From Streptomyces sp. NBC_01549 (GTDB lineage: Bacteria; Actinomycetota; Actinomycetes; Streptomycetales; Streptomycetaceae): a stretch of DNA of 64,000 bases. Positions 44,377 through 52,839 of the stretch are shown here, one piece after another. The stretch covers positions 558,001 to 622,000 of the forward strand of contig NZ_JAPEPW010000004.1 of assembly GCF_026339955.1 (NCBI RefSeq), given 5' to 3'. Under the pieces are notes generated by a model that did no database searches, was not told the origin of the DNA, and saw nothing but the letters and a program-made list of their open reading frames with translations. The translations under genes were made by a program, and so were the position numbers. Position 1 is the stretch's first letter. Each line of letters begins with the position of its first letter.

Positions 44377-45213
44377 ATGGGCCATGAGCTCACCCGACGC
44401 TGAGTGCTTGCCGCCGGCGCCGTCGTCGCGGGCACGGCAGCACTGACGGGACCCCTCTCCTCGGCCGCCTCTGCCGCCGACCGCTCCAAGGACAGGACCA
44501 GACCGACCATTGTGCTGGTGCACGGCGGATTCGCCGACGCCTCCTGCTGGAACGGCGTCCTCGAGCGACTCCAGCACGCCGGCTACCCGACCATGGCCCC
44601 CGCCAACCCGTTGCGCAGCCTGCCCACCGACGCCGCCTACCTCGCCAGCGTCCTCCAGTCGATCAGTGGTCCGATCGTGCTGGTGGGCCACTCCTACGGC
44701 GGTGCCGTCATCACCAACGCCGCCGCCGGCATCCCGAACGTCAAGGCGCTGGTCTACATCGCCGCCTTCGCCCCCGACGATGGCGAGCAACTCGGCGTGC
44801 TGATCAACAAGTACCCCGGCAGCATCATCCAGGCCGGAACTCGGCCAGTGCCCTGCCCGAGCCCCGACGGCACCACCGGCACCGACCTGTACTTGGAGGC
44901 CGACTCTTTCCGGGCCGCGTTCGCCGCCGACCTGCCCGTCGCCACCACCCGCCTGATGCAGGCCACTCAGCGGCCCTTCAGCGCCGCCTGCTTCACCGAC
45001 GTCACCACTGCCGCCGCCTGGCACACCATCCCGTCCTGGGGACTGGTGGCCGACGCGGACCAGGCCATCCCGCCCGCCCTGCAACGCTTCTTCTACCAGC
45101 GCGCAGGCGCCCGCAAGGTTGTCGATGTGCCGGGGGCATCCCATGTCGCCATGATGAGCCACCCGGGCATCACCGCCCGCCTCGTCGAAGACGCCGCCCA
45201 AGCCGCCGTCTGA
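44377..45213 (+). pseudogene. Tat-exported alpha/beta hydrolase with a stop codon inside the signal peptide
   Basis: AAGGAA is followed by ATG 44377: MGHELTRR, then TGA, then VLAAGAVVAGTAALTG in the same frame. This is a twin-arginine signal cut right after RR. The rest is intact: PTIVLVHGGFADASCWNGVL, nucleophile in VGHSYGGAV, His in GASHVAMMSHP. A GTG directly after the stop (44404) could restart translation, giving a protein with a hydrophobic N-terminus but no RR motif. A GGA-to-TGA change would explain it. Close paralogue of 31920-32747. Confidence 0.8.
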
Positions 45214-45226
45214 TCTCCGGCCCATC

Positions 45227-45258
45227 TGCCCCGGCCCGCACGATGACGGGCCGGGGCA
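45227..45258. terminator. Strong hairpin after the Tat-type hydrolase
   Basis: TGCCCCGGCCCG (45227-45238) pairs perfectly with CGGGCCGGGGCA (45247-45258), a 12-bp stem and 8-nt loop. Confidence 0.85.
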
Positions 45259-45284
45259 CAGCATGCCGTCGGCCCACGGTTTCC

Positions 45285-45869
45285 CTCGCGGCGGGATTCG
45301 AAGTAGCCGAGATCCACGGCGCCCACGGCTACCTCATTCACCAGTTCCTCTCCCCGTACAGCAACCGCCGCACCGACGAGTACGGCGGATCCTTCAAGGG
45401 CCGGACCCGCTTCGCCCTTGAAGTCGTGGACGCCGTCCGCGCCGTACGGCCCGAGGACCTGCCACTCTTCTTCCGCATCTCCGCCACCGACTGGCTCACG
45501 GACAACCCCGCGGACGACCGGGACGGCTGGACCGCGGACGACACCGTCCGATTCGCCAAGGAGCTCCACGCGCGTGGCGTGGACCTGCTGGACGTTTCCA
45601 CCGGCGGCAACGCCCCAAATGCCAAGATCGAGACAGGGCCCGGCTACCAGGTGCCCTTCGCCGATCGAGTCCGCAACGAATCCGGGATGCCTGTGGCAGC
45701 CGTCGGTATGATCACCGAGCCCGTCCAGGCTCAGGAGATCATCGCCACGGGCAAGGCGGACGCCGTACTTCTGGCCCGCGAGCTGCTCCGCAACTCGTAC
45801 TGGGCGCACCACGCAGCCCGAGAACTCGGCCGCGATCTCACTTTCCCCATCCAGTACCACCGCGCATAA
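45285..45869 (+). pseudogene. Old yellow enzyme (NADH:flavin oxidoreductase), 5'-truncated
   Basis: Reads AAGFEVAEIHGAHGYLIHQF, SNRRTDEYGGSFKGRTRFAL, FFRISATDW and GKADAVLLARELLRN, the C-terminal half of a YqjM-type ene-reductase. The first 160 or so residues, which bind much of the FMN, are absent. A frame from 45243 exists but its start is not native. Confidence 0.8.
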
Positions 45870-45993
45870 GGCCATCTGTGAAGGCGCCGCCGGGCGGCAC
45901 TCTGTATGCGCCAAGGGCCTGACCTCTGATCTGGGACCGGTGACGAGCTGGTGGACGACTCGTTGAGCCGAGATGATCGATGGTGTGACGGAT

Positions 45994-46109
45994 CTGGACG
46001 ATCGATTCCAAGGGGATTAGTGGTCGTAGGCGGTCAGTGCGCGCATGACCGGCTGGCCGTGTATGAACCTGGCTCCACTCATCGGGCCCCCTTGGAATCG
46101 ATCATCTAG
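45994..46109 (-). repeat. 116-bp MITE-like element, left copy (inverted)
   Basis: The reverse complement of this segment matches 46987-47102 at 108 of 116 positions with no gap. Each copy has its own terminal inverted repeats (CTAGATGATCGATTCCAAGG type, with CTAG at the tips). It ends 9 bp before the methyltransferase start, so it could supply that gene's promoter. Confidence 0.88.
46017..46082 (-). CDS. 21-residue micro-ORF inside the left repeat
   Basis: Translates as MSGARFIHGQPVMRALTAYD plus H and TAA. The right repeat encodes the same peptide except residues 7-8. AGGGGGCC precedes the ATG. Whether it is translated is unknown; conservation may only reflect recent duplication. Confidence 0.25.
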   Translation of the reverse strand: MSGARFIHGQPVMRALTAYDH

Positions 46110-46118
46110 GCTGGCGCG

Positions 46119-46970
46119 GTGACTGATGAGCAGGAGCGGGTGCAGCCGTCGGGAGTGTGGGCCACGGCGGTGGGGGTGGCCAGGGTGCGGGCGCTGGAGA
46201 CCGAGCGGGAGAACGCGCTGTTCCGCGACCCACTGGCACAGGCCTTCGCCACCGCCGGCGGCCTGGGGCCCTCCTCGCCGCCGCTGCCCGATGACGAGGC
46301 CGCGCGACGCCGCCGGCTGGCCGTGTCGTTCTCCATCGTCATCAGGACGAAGTTCCTCGACGACCTGTTGCGGCAGGCTTTCGCGTCCGGGGTCCGGCAG
46401 GTCGTGCTGCTCGGCGCCGGCATGGACAGCCGGGCCTTCCGGATGGACTGGCCCGAGGGCACCCGGCTGTTCGAGGTCGACACCGCCGCGCCACTGGACT
46501 TCAAGGCTTCGGTGCTGCGCCAGGAGCGGGCCGTCGCACGCTGCGAGCGGATCACCGTCGCGGTGGATCTGCGTGAGGACTGGCCAGGCGCGCTGGCCGC
46601 CGCAGGGCACGACCCGGCGGCGCCGACCGTGTGGATCGCCGAAGGACTGCTGATCTATCTGCCCGAGGACGCGGTGGAGCTGCTGCTGGCCCGGATCAGC
46701 ACGCAGTCGGCGGCAGGCAGTCGGATGGGGCTGACGTTGGGCTCGCGCGGCGTGATCGAGCGCTTCGGCGCGGACGCCGTGCCGGGATCGCCGGCGTCCA
46801 TGTGGGTTTCGGAGATGCCCGACGACCCGGTGGGCTGGCTGGCCGGGCACGGCTGGGAGGCCGACAGCCACACCCTGCGCGAGCGCGCTGCCGCCTACGG
46901 CCGCCCGATCAGCACCCCGCCGCAGCGCGAGGAGCGGCCCGGCGGACTGATCTCGGCGGTCCGCCGGTAG
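46119..46970 (+). CDS. SAM-dependent methyltransferase (TIGR00027 / leucine carboxyl methyltransferase-like)
   Basis: 283 residues. VWATAVGVARVRALETERE, then ALFRDPLAQAFA at the start and QVVLLGAGMDSRAFRMDWPE for SAM binding are typical of TIGR00027. VFEVD-type acidic residue (LFEVDTAAPLDFKA), VWIAEGLLIYLPEDAVELLL and GWEADSHTLRERAAAYGRP follow. It is a class I methyltransferase, probably O-methylating a small molecule; family members lie in secondary-metabolite and cell-envelope loci. GTG 46119 begins 9 bp after the left 116-bp repeat with no clear ribosome site, so it may be leaderless or promoted from the repeat. The right repeat begins 16 bp after the stop. Confidence 0.88.
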   Translation: MTDEQERVQPSGVWATAVGVARVRALETERENALFRDPLAQAFATAGGLGPSSPPLPDDEAARRRRLAVSFSIVIRTKFLDDLLRQAFASGVRQVVLLGAGMDSRAFRMDWPEGTRLFEVDTAAPLDFKASVLRQERAVARCERITVAVDLREDWPGALAAAGHDPAAPTVWIAEGLLIYLPEDAVELLLARISTQSAAGSRMGLTLGSRGVIERFGADAVPGSPASMWVSEMPDDPVGWLAGHGWEADSHTLRERAAAYGRPISTPPQREERPGGLISAVRR

Positions 46971-46986
46971 AGCGCCTCCCGGTTCC

Positions 46987-47102
46987 CTAGATGATCGATG
47001 CCAAGGGGGCCTGATGAGTGGAGCCAGGTTCATGCGCGGCCAGCCGGTCATGCGCGCACTGACCGCCTACGACCACTGAACCCCTTGGAATCGATCATCT
47101 AG
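46987..47102 (+). repeat. 116-bp MITE-like element, right copy
   Basis: Inverted partner of 45994-46109, eight differences in 116 bp. Terminal inverted repeats CTAGATGATCGAT(G/T)CCAAGG flank a 70-bp core with a micro-ORF. The pair encloses only the methyltransferase gene. Confidence 0.88.
47014..47079 (+). CDS. 21-residue micro-ORF inside the right repeat
   Basis: Translates as MSGARFMRGQPVMRALTAYD plus H and TGA, with GGGGGCCTG upstream. The three differences from the left copy within the frame (ATA/ATG, CAC/CGC, TAA/TGA) are all A/G transitions and keep it open. Confidence 0.25.
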   Translation: MSGARFMRGQPVMRALTAYDH

Positions 47103-47177
47103 AGGCTGACGAAGCAGGGCTCGTGAGTCTCCTGGGGTTCAACGGGGAACGGCCCGACCCGGTGTGAGGGCGGGTTC

Positions 47178-47954
47178 AACTCCTACGCATACTGCAACAT
47201 CGTTTTCGGCGACTCCGTCGATGCACTCGCCGACGACGGCGACGGCGTCGACGTCCACTTCGTCTCCGGCCGCGCCGAACGCTTCGATCTCGTCGTGGGC
47301 GCCGACGGCCTGCACTCGGTCACCCGCAGGCTGGCCTTCGGGCCCGAACGTGACTACCTGCGCCACTTTGGCCTCTACGTCGCACTCACCGACCTGCCCA
47401 CCGAAGCCCGAGCCGACCGGACCAGCCCCCTGTACAACTACCCCGGCCACCTTGCGAGCATCGCCCGCTACAAGAACAAGGCGTTCGGAGTGTTCCTCTT
47501 CCGCTCCGGGCTCCTCGACTACGACTACCGCGACCTCGACGCCCAGAAGAAGATCCTCCTGGACGCCTTTGCGGGACACACCGAGTGGAAGATCCCGCAG
47601 CTGCTCGACGCGGTCCGCGCCGATCCCGAGTTCTACTTCGACTCAGTCAGCCAGATCCACATGCCCACCTGGTACCGAGGCCGTATCGCCCTGATCGGCG
47701 ACGCCGCGCACTGCGCGGCGCTGCTCTCCGGCCGCGGCACCTCACTGGCCCTCGGCGGCGCGCACTTTCTGGCCGAGGAACTCGAAGACGCAGGCGGCGA
47801 TCACACGGTGGCGTTCGAGCGTTACGAGCAACGCCAGCGCCCCTACGTCGAGTTCGCCCAGAACAGCGTCACGGACGGCGGCGAACTCATCGTGCCCTCC
47901 ACGCAGGAAGCGATCGACGCTCGCAACGCGAGGCTTCAGGCCATCGCCACCTGA
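47178..47954 (+). pseudogene. FAD-dependent monooxygenase, 5'-truncated
   Basis: Begins in mid-protein (YCNIVFGDSVDALADDGDGV, ERFDLVVGADGLHSVTRRLA). It continues through FYFDSVSQIHMPTWYRGRIA and LIGDAAHCAALLSGRGTSLA to the natural end ARLQAIAT. The GD motif for FAD is intact but the N-terminal GxGxxG fold is missing. A PHBH/TetX-type aromatic or polyketide hydroxylase originally. Confidence 0.8.
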
Positions 47955-48243
47955 TGGCGGCACCGGGCCACGACCGCAGCCGAGCGCCGGTCACGCGACA
48001 GCTCCACCGTGCACAGCTCGGTGGCCGGCCATGCGGCCAGCCGGTCCTGGTCCTCCTCGGTGTTCGCCCGGAACCCGCACGCCGCCCGAACCTTCTTGCG
48101 ATGATGCTTGATCCGGTCGCCATGCCAGTCGTAGTCCGCCCACGCCTCCGCAGGCACCTTCATCTGCTGGGCCACGTACTCCACCGCCGCCCCGGGCATT
48201 TCCTTGACCGACTCCGGGAACCGGACCTCCACCTCGTGGACTG
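47950..48243 (-). pseudogene. Tn3-family transposase, N-terminal (DUF4158) fragment
   Basis: The reverse strand reads VAQQMKVPAEAWADYDWHGD, RIKHHRKKVRAACGFR and WPATELCTVELSRDR, the DUF4158 DNA-binding region of Tn3 transposases. Both ends are lost; an rve transposase fragment abuts it. Confidence 0.7.
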
Positions 48244-48478
48244 TCAGTGCAGTCGCGTCGGACGGCCCGCACACAGCGTTCGGCGAAGGTGTTCGCCTTC
48301 GGAGGTCTTGGCGGGGTGAGCAGAACTTGCATGTCGGCGCCGGTGAGCACGATGTCGAAGGCGGCGGAGAATCTGCCGTCGCGGTCGCGCAGCAAGAACC
48401 GGAGGCGGTCGGCTCGGTCTTGCAGCGCCGGCATCATGTTCCGGACCTGCTGGGCGGCCGACCACGGCATCTGCGAGG
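48243..48478 (-). pseudogene. Integrase-core (rve) transposase fragment
   Basis: The reverse strand reads LQDRADRLRFLLRDRDGRFS, AAFDIVLTGADMQVLLTPPR and FAERCVRAVRRDCTD. Same family as the broken transposase at 18019-18912 but a different copy. Confidence 0.75.
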
Positions 48479-48489
48479 CCGGTGGCTGC

Positions 48490-48840
48490 GGGAGCAGCTG
48501 ACATGCGAGCCGCTGAGGGCCCTGACTTGCTGCACTGGATGTCCGAGCGTGTCCCCGATGGTGGTCAGTTCCTCGTCGCTGAACAAGGCACGCTCGGGGT
48601 TCCAGATGGCGATCTCGAATCGGGCAAAGCCACAAGGCCAGTCGTGGTCCAGCGCGTCCAGCGAGGTCGAGGCTCCGCAGCAGGGGACCACCACGGCGAG
48701 GGTGGCGAAGCCGTCGTCGCAGTGGGCTTCGAGCAGGTCAGCCCACCGCTCGGTGTCGATCGACGCCCCGCAGCACGGACAGCCGATCTTCTGCAGATTC
48801 TGACCACAGTCGACAACGGTGAGTGTGTCACTCGATTCGT
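48490..48840 (-). pseudogene. Cys-rich (zinc-ribbon-like) hypothetical protein, truncated
   Basis: The reverse strand reads NLQKIGCPCCGASIDTERWA, DLLEAHCDDGFATLAVVVPC, CGASTSLDALDHDWPCGFAR and FSDEELTTIGDTLGHPVQQV. This is a conserved actinobacterial family with paired CxC/CCG motifs and no known function. N-terminus missing; the C-terminal end fuses into the rve fragment. Confidence 0.55.
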
Positions 48841-48909
48841 CAGGCGGAACCTGATCCAGGCGACGCGATGCTACTGAACGTATGTTCGGGTGTCAGGTTC
48901 CCAAGCTGG

Positions 48910-49572
48910 TCACTCGTCGAGGGCCAGGCCAGAGTCGGCGAGACAGCCGTCGAGCACCTGTGGCCGGTACTGGAGCATTTTGAGCTTGCGTCGTTTCACG
49001 GTCCCGGTGATCTGCCCCAGGTCTGCGGCGGCGAGGTTGCCGAGGTCGCGCTTGACCACAGACCACACGCCTTCCTGCGGGTTGAGGTCCGGTGCGTAGG
49101 CAGGCAGCTGGAACCCCGTGAGCCAGTCGGTGTTGGTCGCGAAGAACTCGCGCAAGTCTGCAGTCAGGTGAATGCTGACGTTGCCCCGGACCAGCACGAT
49201 CGGACCACCCACCTGGATCCGGGCGCGAACCAGCAGGGCGCGAAAGTCCCGCGAGCCGAAGCCCTTCGGCTGGTTCTTGCGTCCGCGGTATTCGCGGACC
49301 GCGTAGATCAGCCGCGCTCGCTCGCCCGTCGTGTAGCAGGACATGCCTGCCACCCGCGGCCAGACCTCTTTCTTCCGCAGCTCCACCGCGTCGTCGATAC
49401 GCTCGATCGCGCGGCGCGCGGGCTGGTGCCACGACCAGCTGTGCCGCTTGAGCAGTCGCCACGTGCCCTCCACCGTGTACGAGATGCGGAAGAGCCGACC
49501 GATCAGCTTCTTGACGCGCGCCAGGGTCCACCGCTGGTCAGCCCAGCCGTGGTACAGCGCAGAGGGCCAAAG
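48910..49572 (-). pseudogene. IS630-family transposase, internally deleted
   Basis: WTLARVKKLIGRLFRISYTV, EGTWRLLKRHSWSWHQPARR and EVWPRVAG give the winged-helix part. It then joins SCYTTGERARLIYAVREYRG and ends in QLPAYAPDLNPQEGVWSVVK and QYRPQVLDGCLADSGL. The stretch with the first catalytic Asp is deleted and N is exchanged in VRGNVSIH, so the element is dead. Confidence 0.8.
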
Positions 49573-49643
49573 GCTCAGCCGAACGACCCGACATCACCCA
49601 TTCAAGTTCAGTAGTGGTGGGCAGAGGGCGAGGATGCGGGATG

Positions 49644-50111
49644 TCAGAACCCGAGATCGCTCAGGCCGGGGTGGTCGTCGGGACGCCTGCCTAGCGGCCA
49701 GTGGTATTTACGGTCGGATTCGGCGATCGGGAGATCGTTGATGCAGGCGAGACGGACCCTCATCAGGCCGTCCTCGCCGAAGTCCCAATTCTCGTTGCCG
49801 TAAGAGCGGTACCACTGGCCGGAGTCGTCGTGGCATTCGTAGGCGAACCTCACCGCGATCCGATTATCGGTATACGCCCACAACTCCTTGATGAGTCGGT
49901 AGTCCAGCTCGCGGTGCCACTTGCGGGTCAGGAAGGCGACGATCTCTTCGCGTCCGTTGACAAACTCCGCGCGGTTGCGCCAGCGCGAATCCACCGAGTA
50001 GCCCAGCGACACCTTCTCGGGATCGCGTGAGTTCCAGGCGTCCTCTGCCAGCCGGACCTTCTCGATCGCCGTCTCCCGCGTGAACGGTGGCACGGGTGGA
50101 CGTGTGGTCAT
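49644..50111 (-). CDS. DUF1348-family (NTF2-like) protein
   Basis: 155 residues. VRLAEDAWNSRDPEKVSLGY, SRWRNRAEFVNGREEIVAFL, TRKWHRELDYRLIKELWAYT and RFAYECHDDSGQWYRSYGNE are the DUF1348 signature, an NTF2-like fold related to SnoaL. Function unknown, complete length. ATG 50111 has an excellent GGGAGGA ribosome site; the frame continues 5' without support. Flanked on both sides by decayed genes. Confidence 0.9.
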   Translation of the reverse strand: MTTRPPVPPFTRETAIEKVRLAEDAWNSRDPEKVSLGYSVDSRWRNRAEFVNGREEIVAFLTRKWHRELDYRLIKELWAYTDNRIAVRFAYECHDDSGQWYRSYGNENWDFGEDGLMRVRLACINDLPIAESDRKYHWPLGRRPDDHPGLSDLGF

Positions 50112-50413
50112 GACAGTTCCTCCCGGATGATGGGATCTGCGGGTCGCCCATGAAAGGCATAGCGCGGGCCAGGCGTGTGTTATCGGGCAGGCCGTTACCT
50201 CCTTTAAGGTTAGAGGCCGTTTACCACACTGGCTTGGGAGGACACGTCGGTTCCGGATGCCGACTTTGTCGGCGGAATCGACATACGCACACGCGGATCC
50301 GGGTACTGGCCCACTGACCCAGGACCGAGGACCCGCGCCAGCACCGGGACCCCGACGCTCTGCAGGCATACCAGCGAAGAACCTGGTGGTGGGGCCAGGC
50401 GGTGAGGTGCGCC
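50112..50413. other. Intergenic DNA, no gene seen
   Basis: Holds the promoter side of the DUF1348 gene and the leader of the MOSC remnant. No conserved frame, repeat or RNA recognised. Confidence 0.4.
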
Positions 50414-50611
50414 ATGGCGGTCGGACTCGTCTCCGTCAATGTCGGTCTGCGCAGGAATATCGCCTGGCACGGCAGAACGGTGCACACCGGGATCTGAAAG
50501 AGCCCTGCGACCGGGCCCCAAATGGTGCGGCGACTGAATATGGACGGCGACGGCCAAGGTGATCTCGCCGGTCACGGGGGCCGAGTGTGCGTCGTCATGG
50601 TCTACCAGATC
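50414..50611 (+). pseudogene. MOSC-domain protein, N-terminal remnant with nonsense codon
   Basis: MAVGLVSVNVGLRRNIAWHG, RTVHTGI, a TGA, then VRRLNMDGDGQGDLAGHGGR and VMVYQIG. This is the start of a MOSC (molybdenum-cofactor sulfurase C-terminal) protein of the YiiM type. The remainder is missing. Confidence 0.7.
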
Positions 50612-51041
50612 GGGCTTTGCACGAACCGTGCGCGGAAACCATAGGAACGTGGTCGGGCTCGCCGTGCTCGAGACCAGAGGGCGGGTGCGGAGCTATTCAT
50701 CAGAAATTTCGCACTGGCACGCGATGAGCATGTGCGTGAGAGTGGGTTTGGAACTTCCGTCCCTTGGCGCCTGCACAAACCAACCCCGTACCGGTGGCAG
50801 CCACCGAGGCTGTCCGTAACGAAGAGACCCCTCTGTGCTAGCGGAGGGGCCATCTGATCTTGCGAAGACATGCGTCTCTTTCCGTTCCGTGGGCTTCGAG
50901 GGGTGTCGAGAGCGACTGGCGGCGGAGTTCTAGACTGCCTTGTCAAGAACCCTATGGGGTTCTGGAACGGCATGTCAAGAATGCTCGGGTGGCCTTCGAA
51001 CCGGCCCCATGGGGGCCCGCCGGGCACTGGCGGGCGCACCA
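50612..51041. other. Gene-poor stretch, no recognisable feature
   Basis: Frames here have no familiar motifs. A small hairpin AGAACCC/GGGTTCT lies at about 50946-50963. Probably the residue of deleted genes. Confidence 0.35.
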
Positions 51042-51998
51042 TCAGGTCTGCAGCGGCTCCGCCTTGTGGCGGAACAGAGTCCGGTACTCCTGGGGGGAGG
51101 TGCCGAGATGCCGGTGAAAGGCGGCCCGCAGGGAAGCGGGAGCGCCGAAGCCGGTGAGGCGGCCGACCTGCTCGACGGGCAAGGTGCCCGCCTCCAGCAG
51201 TTCGCGTGCCCGGTCGATGCGTGCGTCGGTCAGCCAGGCCATCGGCGTGGTGCCGGTCTCCTCACGGAAGCGGCGGATGAAGGTCCGCCGTGACATAAGG
51301 GCGTGCTCCGCGAGGTCGTCCACAGTGAACGTGGCCGCGAGGTTGTCGAGCATCCACTCCCGCAGGGGAGCGAGTTCGTCTCCGCTGGCTTCGGGGCGGA
51401 ACTGTTCGATGAACTGGGCCTGGCCTCCCCGTCGCCGTGGCGGCGCGACGAGGTCTCGGGCGCGCGTGTTCGCCGCCGCCGCACCCAGGTCGGTGCGGAT
51501 CAGGTGCAGACACAGGTCGATCCCCGCCGTCACGCCGGCGGACGTGAGGATGTCGCCGTCGTCGACGTAGAGCTGGTTGGGCAGCACATCGACGTGCGGG
51601 TAGCGCCGCCGCAGTTGCTCGGCATGCCGCCAATGCGTGGTGGCGGGGCGCCCGTCGAGCAGTCCGGCCGCGGCGAGGGCGAAGACCCCGGTGCAGATGG
51701 AGACGAGCCGGGCGCCCCGGGCGTGAGCCGCCCGCAGCGCCGTCAGGAGTCCCGGTGAATGGACCGTGTCGATGTCGTCGTAACCCGGGATGATCACGGT
51801 GTCGGCGTCTTCCAGTGCTTCGAGGCCGGCTGCGACAGTGATCACGAAGCCGGACACAGGCACGGGTCCGGGCCCGTTGTCGGCACACACGGTCAGCTCG
51901 TAGTGCGGGTCCGTCGAGAAGATCTGCGTAGCCGCGCCGAATTCGAGCGCGAGCACACCAGGCAGCACGAGCACGGCGACATGATGTCTGTTCGTCAT
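51042..51998 (-). CDS. GlxA-family AraC-type transcriptional regulator with DJ-1/PfpI domain
   Basis: 318 residues. N-terminal class I glutamine-amidotransferase-like DJ-1/PfpI domain (VAVLVLPGVLALEFGAATQI, VSICTGVFALAAAGLLDGRP with the conserved Cys, THW). The C-terminal double AraC helix-turn-helix contains ALMSRRTFIRRFREETG, then PVEQVGRLTGFGAPASLRAA and RHLGTSPQEYR. GlxA-type proteins activate or repress neighbouring genes in response to small molecules. Start at ATG 51998 (MTNRHHVAV) or at ATG 52022; the upstream inverted repeat overlaps the latter. It is divergent from the HD-domain gene, a likely target. Confidence 0.9.
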   Translation of the reverse strand: MTNRHHVAVLVLPGVLALEFGAATQIFSTDPHYELTVCADNGPGPVPVSGFVITVAAGLEALEDADTVIIPGYDDIDTVHSPGLLTALRAAHARGARLVSICTGVFALAAAGLLDGRPATTHWRHAEQLRRRYPHVDVLPNQLYVDDGDILTSAGVTAGIDLCLHLIRTDLGAAAANTRARDLVAPPRRRGGQAQFIEQFRPEASGDELAPLREWMLDNLAATFTVDDLAEHALMSRRTFIRRFREETGTTPMAWLTDARIDRARELLEAGTLPVEQVGRLTGFGAPASLRAAFHRHLGTSPQEYRTLFRHKAEPLQT

Positions 51999-52037
51999 AG
52001 TGGCACGACAGTAGCGCTGCATGGCACCCGTGCCACT
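51999..52037. promoter_or_regulatory. Inverted repeat between GlxA regulator and HD-domain gene
   Basis: AGTGGCAC (51999-52006) and GTGCCACT (52030-52037) are perfect 8-bp inverted arms, 31 bp centre to centre (three helical turns). They are placed between the divergent starts, as expected for an AraC-type operator. Confidence 0.5.
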
Positions 52038-52071
52038 TTTCGCACGAGATCCGCTCTCGTAGCGTCACATC

Positions 52072-52740
52072 ATGACCAACACTCCCCCCGCCCTCTCGAA
52101 CAGGCTGCACGACGGTGTACTCGCTCTCCCTTCCGGGCCGCTGGTCGAGGCGAGCCTCGCCGCAGCCCGCGCCGCGGTGCATCCGTCCGTGCTGAACCAC
52201 TGCGTCCGGGGCTTCTACTGGTCCCGCCTGTTCGCCGCCCACAAGGGGGTTCTGAACGACGCGGACTACAACGAGGAACTCCTCTTCGCCGCCAACGTGT
52301 TGCACGACCTGGGCACCGGGCCGGACGCACCGGGCCTGCTCCGGTTCGAGATCGAGAGCGCCGATCTCGCCGCCGCTCTGCTGACCGGCCTCGGCGCCCC
52401 GGCGGCAGATGTCGACAAGGTCTGGGAGGCCATCGCTCTGCACACCACTCCGCAGATTCCCGAACGAATGGGGCTGCTGACCCACCTGACCTACGAAGGC
52501 ATCTGGGTCGACTTCGGCAAGAACGCCGACCTCGTGGCCGCGGAGCAGAGTCAGATCCATGCCGCGTATCCGCGGCTTCAGATGGCCCACCATCTGGCCA
52601 AGGAAGTCCTTGCCCACGGAGCCCGTTCCGAGACAGCGGCGCCTCCCTACGCGCTCGCTTTCCACCTCGCGCAGGAGCGGGCAGCCGACGGCATCACCAC
52701 CATGGAGCGGGGCGTGGTCGGCGGACCGTGGGGGGAGTAG
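52072..52740 (+). CDS. HD-domain protein (cyanamide hydratase-like)
   Basis: 222 residues with an HD-type metal-binding fold: LNHCVRGFYWSRLFAAHKGV (first His), FAANVLHDLGTGPDAPG (HD pair), VWEAIALHTTPQIPERMGLL (His), GIWVDFGKNADLV (Asp). Pattern and length match cyanamide hydratase-like HD proteins, probable small-molecule hydrolases. ATG 52072 lies 74 bp from the divergent GlxA regulator, which probably controls it. An amide or nitrile-type substrate is a guess only. Confidence 0.85.
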   Translation: MTNTPPALSNRLHDGVLALPSGPLVEASLAAARAAVHPSVLNHCVRGFYWSRLFAAHKGVLNDADYNEELLFAANVLHDLGTGPDAPGLLRFEIESADLAAALLTGLGAPAADVDKVWEAIALHTTPQIPERMGLLTHLTYEGIWVDFGKNADLVAAEQSQIHAAYPRLQMAHHLAKEVLAHGARSETAAPPYALAFHLAQERAADGITTMERGVVGGPWGE

Positions 52741-52839
52741 CGAAGAGCCCTCACCGCCGGTGCCACGTCCCCATTCCTTTTCTGAAACGTTCCTGGCTTC
52801 CCGAGAAAGCCGGGGAGTCAGCCATGAGAAGCGGAGTCA

